A stretch of 6,662 bases of DNA, taken from assembly GCA_007116445.1 (NCBI GenBank), contig SKIM01000040.1, positions 1 to 6,662 of the forward strand. Direction: 5' to 3'. The stretch is from Natronohydrobacter sp. (GTDB lineage Bacteria > Pseudomonadota > Alphaproteobacteria > Rhodobacterales > Rhodobacteraceae). The notes under the pieces were generated by a model. The model saw only the letters and a program-made list of their open reading frames with translations, made no database searches and was not told the origin of the DNA. Below, piece by piece: positions 1 to 5,461 of this stretch. The stretch's first letter is position 1. Each line of letters opens with the position of its first letter. The position numbers and the translations under genes were made by a program.

Positions 1-300
1 GAGGAAGACTTCCAGGCCGGGTCCATGTTCTACTATAACAAGGCCTATGGCGACTGGGTCTCGATGGCACCTGTTCTGTTTGACGACATGGTGTTCTATG
101 AGGACGGAACACCGGCCACCGAAGAGCAGATGGCGCTTGATGTTGCGGCTTTCCTGATGTGGACCGCCGAGCCGAAACTGGTCGAGCGCAAGCATGCCGG
201 TTTTGTGGGGGTCATCTTCCTGTCGATCTTCGCGGCGCTTCTCTACCTGAGCAACAAGCAGCTCTGGGCGCCGATCAAGAAGGCCGCCAAGGAAGAGTGA
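1..300 (+). CDS. petC: Cytochrome c1 of the bc1 complex, C-terminal part (5' end outside window)
   Basis: This is the 3' end of the gene for cytochrome c1, the membrane-anchored c-type haem subunit of ubiquinol-cytochrome c reductase. That subunit passes electrons from the Rieske protein to a soluble or membrane cytochrome c on the periplasmic side. The frame is open from base 1, giving 99 residues before TGA. The haem-ligand loop WVSMAPVL is visible at fragment residues 19-26; its Met (22) is the expected axial ligand by family knowledge. The conserved stretch DGTPATEEQM follows, then AAFLMWTAEPK. A single transmembrane anchor (about residues 71-88, GFVGVIFLSIFAALLYLS) and a lysine-rich cytoplasmic tail end the protein, as is usual for this family. 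The CXXCH haem site lies upstream of the window. An in-frame ATG at 25 is internal, not a start. In relatives this is the last gene of petABC (fbcFBC), which fits the terminator just downstream. The loop usually reads MAPPL; the second Pro is Val here. Confidence 0.93.
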   Translation, partial: EEDFQAGSMFYYNKAYGDWVSMAPVLFDDMVFYEDGTPATEEQMALDVAAFLMWTAEPKLVERKHAGFVGVIFLSIFAALLYLSNKQLWAPIKKAAKEE

Positions 301-320
301 TCTTTCCCTCATAGCCATTG

Positions 321-350
321 AAAGCGCGCCCCTGACCGGGCGCGCTTTTT
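321..350 (+). terminator. Intrinsic terminator after petC
   Basis: A perfect 11-bp stem has arms AAAGCGCGCCC (321-331) and GGGCGCGCTTT (338-348), separated by a 6-base loop. The T-rich sequence TTTTTGCTTTT follows directly (346-356). It begins 20 bases after the petC stop. GC-rich stem plus T-tract is the standard rho-independent form, so it probably ends the petABC transcript and isolates the transporter gene downstream. Confidence 0.88.
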
Positions 351-411
351 GCTTTTCATGTCTCGGCAATCCGGGTAGCCCTACGCTGATTAACATGTGA
401 AAGACAGGCTG

Positions 412-1275
412 ATGTCCGACAATCTGCGTGGCGCCTTGCTGATGTCTCTGGCCATGGCCGGATTCGCGCTTGAGGACATGTTCATCAAACTTCTTGCTGA
501 CACGTTGCCAGTCGGGCAGATCCTGCTGGCGCTGGGCATGGGCGGTGCGCTCGCCTTCGGTCTCATGGCGCATCGACAAGGCCAGTCTGTCCTGTCCCCT
601 GCCTTCCTGACTGGCCCGGTGCTGATCCGCAACCTGCTCGAATTGATCGGCACGCTGGGCTTCGTGCTGGGCTTCGTGCTGGCCAGTCTGGCGACAGCCT
701 CTGCGATCCTGCAGGCAGCGCCACTTCTGGTCACACTGGGCGCCGTGCTGTTTCTCGGCGAGAAAGTTGGCTGGCGGCGCTGGAGCGCCATTGCAGCCGG
801 ATTCCTTGGCGTGCTGCTGATCGTGCGCCCCGGCATGACAGGTTTCGAACCAGCCAGCCTGTTCGCGGTCATCGGGGTCATTGGTCTGGCCGGGCGCGAT
901 GTGGCGACGCGCCTTGTGCCCCGCAGCGTTTCCAGCGCGCAGATCTCCAGTTGGGCCTTTGCGATGATGGTCCCGGCGGGTCTGTTCCTGATGGCGGTGA
1001 TGGACCAACCGCCGCGACTGCCTGCCCTGCCCCAGACCATTTTCCTGTTTGCGGCCCTCGGGATTGGCGTGCTGGCGTATTATGCCTTGGTCGCAGCGAT
1101 GCGGGTGGGCGACTTGTCCGTCGTCACACCTTTCCGCTACACCCGGATGCTCTTTGCGCTGATCGTGGCGGTGCTGGTCTTTGGAGAACGCCCCGATGCG
1201 CTGACGCTGACCGGCGCCGCGATCATCGTGGCGGCGGGGCTTTATACATTGTGGCGCGAGACCAGAGCGGCCTAG
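412..1275 (+). CDS. DMT superfamily (EamA-type) inner-membrane transporter
   Basis: The product is a 287-residue hydrophobic protein with about ten membrane segments, arranged as two EamA repeats (about residues 6-139 and 149-283). This is the normal size and fold of drug/metabolite transporters in the inner membrane. Each repeat ends in the family's typical pattern: LGEKVGWRRW followed by a helix and VRPG in the first, and FGERPDALTLTGAAI in the second. Substrate cannot be read from sequence; relatives move amino acids, nucleosides, vitamins or other small metabolites, in or out. The start is uncertain. ATG at 412 has a weak AGG three bases upstream; an in-frame GTG at 397 would add five residues (MKDRL) but has no visible ribosome binding site. 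ATG was preferred because the usual short N-terminus before helix 1 is then kept. The gene lies between the petC terminator and eno (67-bp gap) and may be a single-gene unit or be read through into eno. Confidence 0.85.
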   Translation: MSDNLRGALLMSLAMAGFALEDMFIKLLADTLPVGQILLALGMGGALAFGLMAHRQGQSVLSPAFLTGPVLIRNLLELIGTLGFVLGFVLASLATASAILQAAPLLVTLGAVLFLGEKVGWRRWSAIAAGFLGVLLIVRPGMTGFEPASLFAVIGVIGLAGRDVATRLVPRSVSSAQISSWAFAMMVPAGLFLMAVMDQPPRLPALPQTIFLFAALGIGVLAYYALVAAMRVGDLSVVTPFRYTRMLFALIVAVLVFGERPDALTLTGAAIIVAAGLYTLWRETRAA

Positions 1276-1326
1276 CAACTCTTGCCGACAGCGGGTATAG
1301 CGTGCCGCAGAGCCACCACATTCAGC

Positions 1327-1342
1327 AGGGACAGGACAGGAC
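1327..1342 (+). promoter_or_regulatory. Repeated Shine-Dalgarno-like leader of eno
   Basis: Upstream of the eno ATG the sequence carries three AGG cores (1327-1329, 1333-1335, 1338-1340) in the short tandem repeat GGACAGGACAGGAC. The middle core sits seven bases from the ATG, the best spacing. It supports the chosen eno start and may help the high expression expected of a glycolytic gene, though that last point is inference. Confidence 0.5.
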
Positions 1343-2617
1343 ATGAGCATCATCATCGATATTATCGGCCGCGAGATTCTGGACAGTCGGGGCAACCCGA
1401 CGGTTGAAGTTGACGTGATCCTTGAAGACGGCACGATGGGCCGTGCGGCCGTGCCTTCGGGGGCGTCCACGGGGGCGCATGAGGCCGTGGAAAAGCGCGA
1501 CGGCGACAAGGCGCGCTATATGGGCAAGGGCGTGTTGGAGGCCGTTGCCGCTGTGAATGGCGAATTGGCCGAAGCGCTGGTGGGCTTTGACGCGACCGAA
1601 CAGGTTGCGATAGACGCCGCCATGATCGAGCTGGACGGCACGCCCAACAAGGCCCGACTGGGCGCGAATGCGATCCTGGGCGTGTCGATGGCCGTGGCCA
1701 AGGCGGCGGCGGAATACACGGGTCAGCCGCTCTTTCGCTATGTCGGCGGGACATCTGCGCGCACCCTGCCCGTGCCGATGATGAATATCATCAACGGGGG
1801 CGAGCATGCCGACAATCCGATCGATATTCAGGAATTCATGATCATGCCGGTCGCCGCCACCTCGATCCGCGAGGCCGTGCGTATGGGCGCGGAGGTCTTT
1901 CACACGCTGAAGAAAGAGCTGTCCGCCGCCGGGCTCAGCACGGGAATCGGCGATGAGGGCGGCTTTGCGCCGAACCTGTCGAGCACCCGCGACGCGCTGG
2001 ATTTCATCCTGCGCAGCATCGAGAAAGCGGGCTACAGACCGGGCGACGACGTCTGTCTCGCGCTCGATTGCGCGGCGACCGAATATTTCAAGGCTGGCCG
2101 CTACGAGATGACCGGCGAGGGCAAGTCCCTGACGCCTGCCGAAAATGTTGACTACTTGGCCGCGCTGGTCGCGGATTACCCCATCATCAGCATCGAGGAT
2201 GGCTGTTCGGAAGATGACTGGGAAGGCTGGAAACTGCTGACTGACCGTCTTGGCGACAAGGTGCAACTGGTGGGCGATGATCTTTTCGTCACCAACCCCG
2301 CGCGACTGGCCGAAGGGATCGCCAAGGGCTGCGGCAACAGCCTGCTGGTCAAGGTCAATCAGATCGGCACGCTGACCGAAACGCTGGCCGCAGTGGATAT
2401 GGCCCATCGCGCCCGCATGACTTGCGTGATGTCACACCGTTCAGGCGAGACTGAGGACGCGACCATCGCCGATCTGGCCGTGGCCACGAATTGCGGGCAG
2501 ATCAAGACTGGATCGCTCGCGCGCTCTGACCGGTTGGCGAAATATAACCAGTTGATCCGCATCGAGGAAATGCTCGGCGAGACAGCTGTTTTTGCAGGGC
2601 GCTCGATCCTGCGCTGA
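1343..2617 (+). CDS. eno: Enolase (phosphopyruvate hydratase)
   Basis: Enolase interconverts 2-phosphoglycerate and phosphoenolpyruvate in glycolysis and gluconeogenesis, in the cytosol, with Mg2+. The 424-residue protein is full length for a bacterial enolase. By alignment from memory with E. coli and yeast enzymes, all key residues are present: the flexible loop SGASTG (39-44), H155 in GGEHADN, catalytic acid E205 in GDEGGFAP, Mg ligands D242, E285 (SIEDG) and D312 (GDDLFVTN), the general base K337 in the signature LLVKVNQIGT, H365 in SHRSGETED, and K388 in GQIKTGSLARSDR. The ATG at 1343 gives the normal N-terminus (MSIIIDIIGREILDSRGNPT) and has a good AGG seven bases upstream. It follows the transporter gene by 67 bp and is closed by a strong hairpin. 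In many bacteria enolase also sits in the RNA degradosome; nothing here tests that. Confidence 0.98.
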   Translation: MSIIIDIIGREILDSRGNPTVEVDVILEDGTMGRAAVPSGASTGAHEAVEKRDGDKARYMGKGVLEAVAAVNGELAEALVGFDATEQVAIDAAMIELDGTPNKARLGANAILGVSMAVAKAAAEYTGQPLFRYVGGTSARTLPVPMMNIINGGEHADNPIDIQEFMIMPVAATSIREAVRMGAEVFHTLKKELSAAGLSTGIGDEGGFAPNLSSTRDALDFILRSIEKAGYRPGDDVCLALDCAATEYFKAGRYEMTGEGKSLTPAENVDYLAALVADYPIISIEDGCSEDDWEGWKLLTDRLGDKVQLVGDDLFVTNPARLAEGIAKGCGNSLLVKVNQIGTLTETLAAVDMAHRARMTCVMSHRSGETEDATIADLAVATNCGQIKTGSLARSDRLAKYNQLIRIEEMLGETAVFAGRSILR

Positions 2618-2623
2618 AAGACG

Positions 2624-2655
2624 CGCGTGAGGCGCGCAGATACGCGCCTCACGCG
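2624..2655 (+). terminator. Strong hairpin after eno, probable terminator
   Basis: A perfect 13-bp inverted repeat has arms CGCGTGAGGCGCG (2624-2636) and CGCGCCTCACGCG (2643-2655) around a 6-base loop. It starts six bases after the eno stop codon. The downstream bases (ATTGATAAAA) lack a run of T, so it is not a canonical intrinsic terminator; it may work as one weakly, or act as a 3'-end stabiliser of eno mRNA. Confidence 0.65.
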
Positions 2656-2700
2656 ATTGATAAAATGCGATTCATTTTCCGTCTCGTAATCTGTGTGAAA

Positions 2701-2716
2701 TTAACGACTGCTTAAC
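2701..2716 (+). promoter_or_regulatory. Putative CtrA binding box
   Basis: The direct repeat TTAACGACTGCTTAAC is an exact match to the CtrA consensus known from Caulobacter and other alphaproteobacteria, TTAA-N7-TTAAC. The half sites are 11 bases apart from start to start, about one helical turn. It lies 57 bases upstream of the start codon of the unrecognised gene at 2773, a usual place for an activating CtrA site near -35, and in the one AT-richer intergenic stretch of the window. Binding is inferred from the motif only; no convincing -10 element was found at the expected distance. Confidence 0.6.
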
Positions 2717-2730
2717 TGCCGTTGAGCATC

Positions 2731-2751
2731 ATGGACCATGAAGTAGTCCAT
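2731..2751. repeat. Short inverted repeat between CtrA box and start codon
   Basis: Arms ATGGAC (2731-2736) and GTCCAT (2746-2751) flank a 9-base spacer. It could be an operator half-site pair or a small hairpin in the 5' leader of the downstream gene. Six-base arms can occur by chance, so functional meaning is only possible. Confidence 0.35.
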
Positions 2752-2772
2752 CTTGTTTCTTGAGGTGTCAGT

Positions 2773-3249
2773 ATGTCTGGCTTGCCTATTTTATCGCCGG
2801 TGAACACTGTGCAGATGCCGGCGCGCGATGTGGCTGGCGCTCAGACCCTACAGCCTGCGCAGGCCACGACGACGGCCGTGCGCACGATTATCGCCCATGC
2901 CGTGCAACAGACGACCAATGCTGATCCGCCCGAGAAAGCCGTTCCGAAAGTCCTGGTCACGCAGCAGGATAAGCGCAATCGTCTCGTTGGGCCGCCGCCG
3001 ACATTTGAAGTCAATCTGCTGCAGCATTTGCAGGAAACACGGATGGACCCGGAAATCCGTATGCCCGCGGATCTGGATGACGATCACGCTGACCAGCCCC
3101 TGTTTCCAGCTGGGTCAGACGAAGATGCAAAGCCGGAAACAACGACGGAAACACCCGTCAAACGACACGACAGCGCCTATCAGAGCTATGTAAAAATGAG
3201 TGATGAAAGCAACGCCGCGTCCTCGCCGGAATTCGACAAGAGTGTCTGA
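2773..3249 (+). CDS. Unrecognised 158-residue, probably disordered protein
   Basis: I do not recognise this family. The ATG at 2773 has GAGG (2762-2765) seven bases upstream, supporting the start and a real gene. The product is soluble, with no signal peptide or membrane segment. Residues 1-35 are rich in Pro, Ala, Gln and Thr. Residues 36-48 (VRTIIAHAVQQTT) could form a short helix. The only compact-looking segment is about 73-93, starting GPPPTFEVNLLQHLQETR, probably an amphipathic helix after a proline motif and possibly a binding segment. From 97 to the end it is low-complexity and acidic (LDDDHADQ, SDEDAKPETTTETP), then a Ser/Asp/Glu-rich tail. It stands alone between the eno hairpin and the convergent fmt gene. 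The CtrA-type box upstream suggests cell-cycle, motility or gene-transfer-agent-linked expression; that is inference. Codon phase and the ribosome site argue against a spurious ORF, but it could be a fast-evolving or lineage-specific protein. Confidence 0.7.
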   Translation: MSGLPILSPVNTVQMPARDVAGAQTLQPAQATTTAVRTIIAHAVQQTTNADPPEKAVPKVLVTQQDKRNRLVGPPPTFEVNLLQHLQETRMDPEIRMPADLDDDHADQPLFPAGSDEDAKPETTTETPVKRHDSAYQSYVKMSDESNAASSPEFDKSV

Positions 3250-3362
3250 CCCGGGCACGACGGATCGACAAGCCCGCAACGTGCACATCCGAAAGCAGGC
3301 CAAACTGCAAATACACCAAGCGCGCGCGGGTTGGTCGGAGGATCTGGGCGGGCCTCGCGCTG

Positions 3363-3385
3363 GCACCCGACGCGGTCGGGCGTGC
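3363..3385. terminator. Possible weak hairpin between the convergent genes
   Basis: Arms CCCGAC (3366-3371) and GTCGGG (3375-3380) enclose a 3-base loop, with three further pairs (GCA/TGC) beyond a two-base bulge. It lies 9 bases past the fmt stop on the minus strand and about 115 bases past the end of the plus-strand gene, so it most plausibly serves fmt. There is no T-tract on either side. The rest of 3250-3393 shows no gene or other clear element. Confidence 0.3.
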
Positions 3386-3393
3386 AGACTGGC

Positions 3394-4296
3394 TTAGGTG
3401 AAGACCTGGCCTGTCAGATCGCCTGCTCCACGCAACAAGGCCTCGGCCGTCATAGCACGCTTTCCTTCACGCTGCACGGATCTCAACTCGACAGCGCCCG
3501 TGCCGCAGGCGATGGTCAATCCCCCAAGAACGGTGCCGGGGGCCGCTGTGGCGGTGACGGCGCGCGCGTCCAGAAGTTTCAGACGCCCCAGTGGCGTCTC
3601 GCACCACGCGCCAGGAAAGGGCGACAACGCCCGGATCTGCCGCGCCACGTCCTCTGCCGGCCGGGTCCAATCGACCCTGGCTTCGGATTTGTCGATCTTG
3701 GCCGCGTAGGTGACCCCGGCGTCAGGCTGCGGCACGGCGCGCAAGCTAAGTAGCTGCGCCAGCGCGTCAACGATCAGCGCAGCGCCCATCTGCGACAGTC
3801 GGTCATGTAGGCTTTGCGCGGTGTCTGCCTCTGTGATCGGCGTCGCGGCACGCAGCAGGACCGGACCAGTATCCAGCCCCGCTTCCATCTGCATGATGCA
3901 GATCCCGGTCTCGGCATCCCCGGCCATGATCGCCCGCTGGATCGGCGCCGCGCCGCGCCAGCGCGGCAGAAGTGAGGCGTGGATATTCAGGCACCCGTGA
4001 CGCGGCGCATCAAGCACAGGCTGCGGCAGGATCAAGCCATAGGCCACGACCACGGCCACGTCAGCCTGCAGCTTGGCGAAATCCGCCTGCGCCTGAGCAT
4101 CGCGCAGGCTGACCGGATGGCGCAGCTCAAGCCCGAGCGTTTCTGCGCGCGCATGGACTGGCGTCACGCGCGGCTGTTTGCCCCGTCCCGCTGGGCGCGG
4201 GGGCTGGGTATAGACGCAGACCACGTCATGAGCCGCGTGAACCGCCTCCAGTGCGGCCACCGAAAAGTCGGGCGTTCCCATGAAGATGACCCGCAT
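3394..4296 (-). CDS. fmt: Methionyl-tRNA formyltransferase
   Basis: This enzyme transfers a formyl group from 10-formyltetrahydrofolate to Met on the initiator tRNA, in the cytosol, allowing normal bacterial translation initiation. The 300-residue product is close to the usual length. The N-terminal catalytic Rossmann-like domain (about 1-190) opens with MRVIFMGTPDFS. It carries the loop QPPRPAGRGK (31-40), the folate-site signature LNIHASLLPRWRGAAPIQ with N104 and H106, and D142 in LDTGPV; these three match the catalytic triad of the E. coli enzyme (N106, H108, D144). The C-terminal tRNA-binding domain (about 205-296) begins near KIDKSEARVDW. The ATG abuts the TGA of the upstream def-like gene with no gap, so translation is very likely coupled. 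It is the third gene of a def / def-like / fmt operon and faces the unrecognised gene tail to tail. Confidence 0.97.
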   Translation of the reverse strand: MRVIFMGTPDFSVAALEAVHAAHDVVCVYTQPPRPAGRGKQPRVTPVHARAETLGLELRHPVSLRDAQAQADFAKLQADVAVVVAYGLILPQPVLDAPRHGCLNIHASLLPRWRGAAPIQRAIMAGDAETGICIMQMEAGLDTGPVLLRAATPITEADTAQSLHDRLSQMGAALIVDALAQLLSLRAVPQPDAGVTYAAKIDKSEARVDWTRPAEDVARQIRALSPFPGAWCETPLGRLKLLDARAVTATAAPGTVLGGLTIACGTGAVELRSVQREGKRAMTAEALLRGAGDLTGQVFT

Positions 4297-4791
4297 TCAG
4301 CTGGCCTTTCTGGCGCGGCGCAACAGCATGTCGCGCTTGACCTTGCTCAGATGGTCGAAATACATCCGCCCCTGCAAATGGTCGATCTGGTGCTGGACCG
4401 AGGTCGCCCAGAGCCCCACCAGATCGCGTTCCTCCCACATCCCGTCCGCATTGAGGAACCGCACCGTCACCGCGCGCGGGCGCTCGATCCGCGCCCAGAC
4501 ACCAGGCAGGTTGGGGCTGGCCTCGTCATGGGCGCGCAGCGTCACGCTGGCATGCAGGATCTCGGGATTAGCCATGCGCAGCACCTGTCCGCGCGTCTCG
4601 GATGCATCAACAACAGCGAGCTGCAGCATGACCCCGATCTGCGGGGCGGCCAGACCCACACCGGGCATGGCCTCCATCGTGTCGATCATGTCGGTCCAGA
4701 TGCCGCGGATCTCGTCAGTGATCGCGTCCACTGGTGCGACGGCCCGGCGCAAACGCGGATCAGGCCAGGGGATACAGCGCCGAACGCTCAC
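4297..4791 (-). CDS. Peptide deformylase-like protein with altered catalytic residues
   Basis: This 164-residue paralogue of peptide deformylase is encoded between def and fmt. Deformylases remove the formyl group from nascent chains using a metal held by one Cys and two His, plus a Glu. Motif 1 is intact (GVGLAAPQIG, 44-53, with Q51). Motif 2, normally EGCLS, reads EASPN (90-94), so the metal-ligand Cys becomes Ser92. Motif 3, normally HEIDH, reads HQIDH (134-138), so the catalytic Glu becomes Gln135. I confirmed both codons on the reverse strand. The rest of the fold is kept (PGVWARIERP, GLWATSVQHQ), without frameshift or stop, so this is a maintained protein rather than a decayed gene. Peptide deformylase-like proteins lacking catalytic residues are known in alphaproteobacteria; their role is unclear to me. 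The GTG start overlaps the def stop by four bases (GTGA). It is probably not a normal deformylase and may bind N-formyl peptides, the ribosome or Def. Confidence 0.9.
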   Translation of the reverse strand: MSVRRCIPWPDPRLRRAVAPVDAITDEIRGIWTDMIDTMEAMPGVGLAAPQIGVMLQLAVVDASETRGQVLRMANPEILHASVTLRAHDEASPNLPGVWARIERPRAVTVRFLNADGMWEERDLVGLWATSVQHQIDHLQGRMYFDHLSKVKRDMLLRRARKAS

Positions 4792-5309
4792 CCCCGCGCC
4801 TGTTCGCGTTTGAATTTGACCATCTTGCGGGTGATCATGCTGCGCTTGATCGTGCCAAGATAATCGATGAACAGCTTGCCGTTCAGATGGTCAAGCTCAT
4901 GCTGCGCGCAGGTCGCCCAGAGCCCGTCGAATTCCTCTTCCTGCGCTTTGCCATCGAGCCCGATCCAGCGCATCGTGACGCGCTTGGGACGGGTGACTTC
5001 GGCGTAATGCTCAGGGATCGACAGGCAGCCCTCTTCATAAGTGTTCATCTCGTCAGAGGTCGCCACGATTTCAGGGTTGATCAGCACCAGCGGGCGCGGC
5101 GCGGCCCCGTCTTCCTTGACGCAATCCATGACGAACATGCGCGACAAAACCCCGATTTGCGGGGCCGCGAGCCCCACGCCGGGGGCATCATACATGGTCG
5201 CCAGCATGTCTTCGGCCAGCTTGCCGATCTCTGCAGTGACAGACGCAATCGGGGCGCAGGCTTTCTTCAGCCGCGGATCGGGATGCAGAAGAATTGGTTT
5301 CACACTCAT
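4788..5309 (-). CDS. def: Peptide deformylase (active type)
   Basis: Def hydrolyses the N-formyl group from newly made proteins at the ribosome exit, a step before methionine removal. With the start at 5309 the product has 173 residues, normal for the family. All three motifs are intact: GVGLAAPQIG (44-53), EEGCLSIP (92-99, metal ligand C95) and QHELDH (136-141, metal ligands H137 and H141, catalytic E138). The basic C-terminus (KRSMITRKMVKFKREQ) is typical and in E. coli contacts the ribosome. Start choice: the frame stays open upstream to 5360, but the family N-terminus begins around KPILLHPDPRLKK. ATG 5309 has GGGAG only one base away, whereas an in-frame GTG at 5303 would have it at seven bases, so GTG 5303 (171 residues) is a real alternative. 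It is the first gene of the def / def-like / fmt operon and overlaps the next gene by four bases. Confidence 0.96.
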   Translation of the reverse strand: MSVKPILLHPDPRLKKACAPIASVTAEIGKLAEDMLATMYDAPGVGLAAPQIGVLSRMFVMDCVKEDGAAPRPLVLINPEIVATSDEMNTYEEGCLSIPEHYAEVTRPKRVTMRWIGLDGKAQEEEFDGLWATCAQHELDHLNGKLFIDYLGTIKRSMITRKMVKFKREQARG

Positions 5310-5329
5310 GCTCCCGCATGTATCGCGCA

Positions 5330-5358
5330 GCGCTTGCCGAGACAAGTGGGGCAAGCGC
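5330..5358 (-). promoter_or_regulatory. Hairpin in the leader region of def
   Basis: A perfect 9-bp inverted repeat has arms GCGCTTGCC (5330-5338) and GGCAAGCGC (5350-5358) around an 11-base loop. In the minus-strand direction it ends about 20 bases before the def start and shortly before its GGGAG ribosome site. No T-run follows, so it is unlikely to be a terminator for the hydrolase gene upstream. It may be a 5'-leader structure affecting def translation or mRNA stability, or a dyad operator. The remainder of 5359-5461 shows no gene, and I could not place a convincing promoter there. Confidence 0.45.
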
Positions 5359-5461
5359 ATAGGCGAGGTCCACGCGCGATGATCCGGCCCCAGCAGCCAC
5401 GCCAGTTATCCGGGGACGCGCCTTGGCCTGCGCAGCTGCCACAGGCGCATTGCGGCTGTCC

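Noticed and set aside
389..395. Single TTAAC-like half site upstream of the transporter gene
   Set aside because: Only one half site (ATTAAC) is present; without a partner at 7 bases it is not a CtrA box.
390..1040. Long minus-strand open frame opposite the transporter gene
   Set aside because: It is an antisense shadow: Arg/Pro/Ser-rich translation without any family pattern, opposite a clear EamA transporter.
1282..1301. TTGCCG / TATAGC as a promoter for eno
   Set aside because: The two elements are only 8 bases apart instead of about 17; TATAGC alone is not enough.
1322..2407. 361-codon minus-strand open frame opposite eno
   Set aside because: High-GC codon bias of eno keeps the opposite frame open; the translation (His/Arg/Asp-rich) is typical of such mirror frames.
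3200..3397. Small plus-strand open frame at the end of the orphan gene
   Set aside because: It overlaps the orphan gene in another frame, is Arg-rich and has no ribosome site; it looks like a GC-driven chance frame.
3979..4863. 294-codon plus-strand open frame across fmt and the def-like gene
   Set aside because: It spans two genuine minus-strand genes and the junction between them, has no recognisable domain, and has no convincing ribosome site.
5310..5360. 17-residue N-terminal extension of def
   Set aside because: The extension covers the leader hairpin and is not part of the family's N-terminus, which begins near KPILLHPDP.
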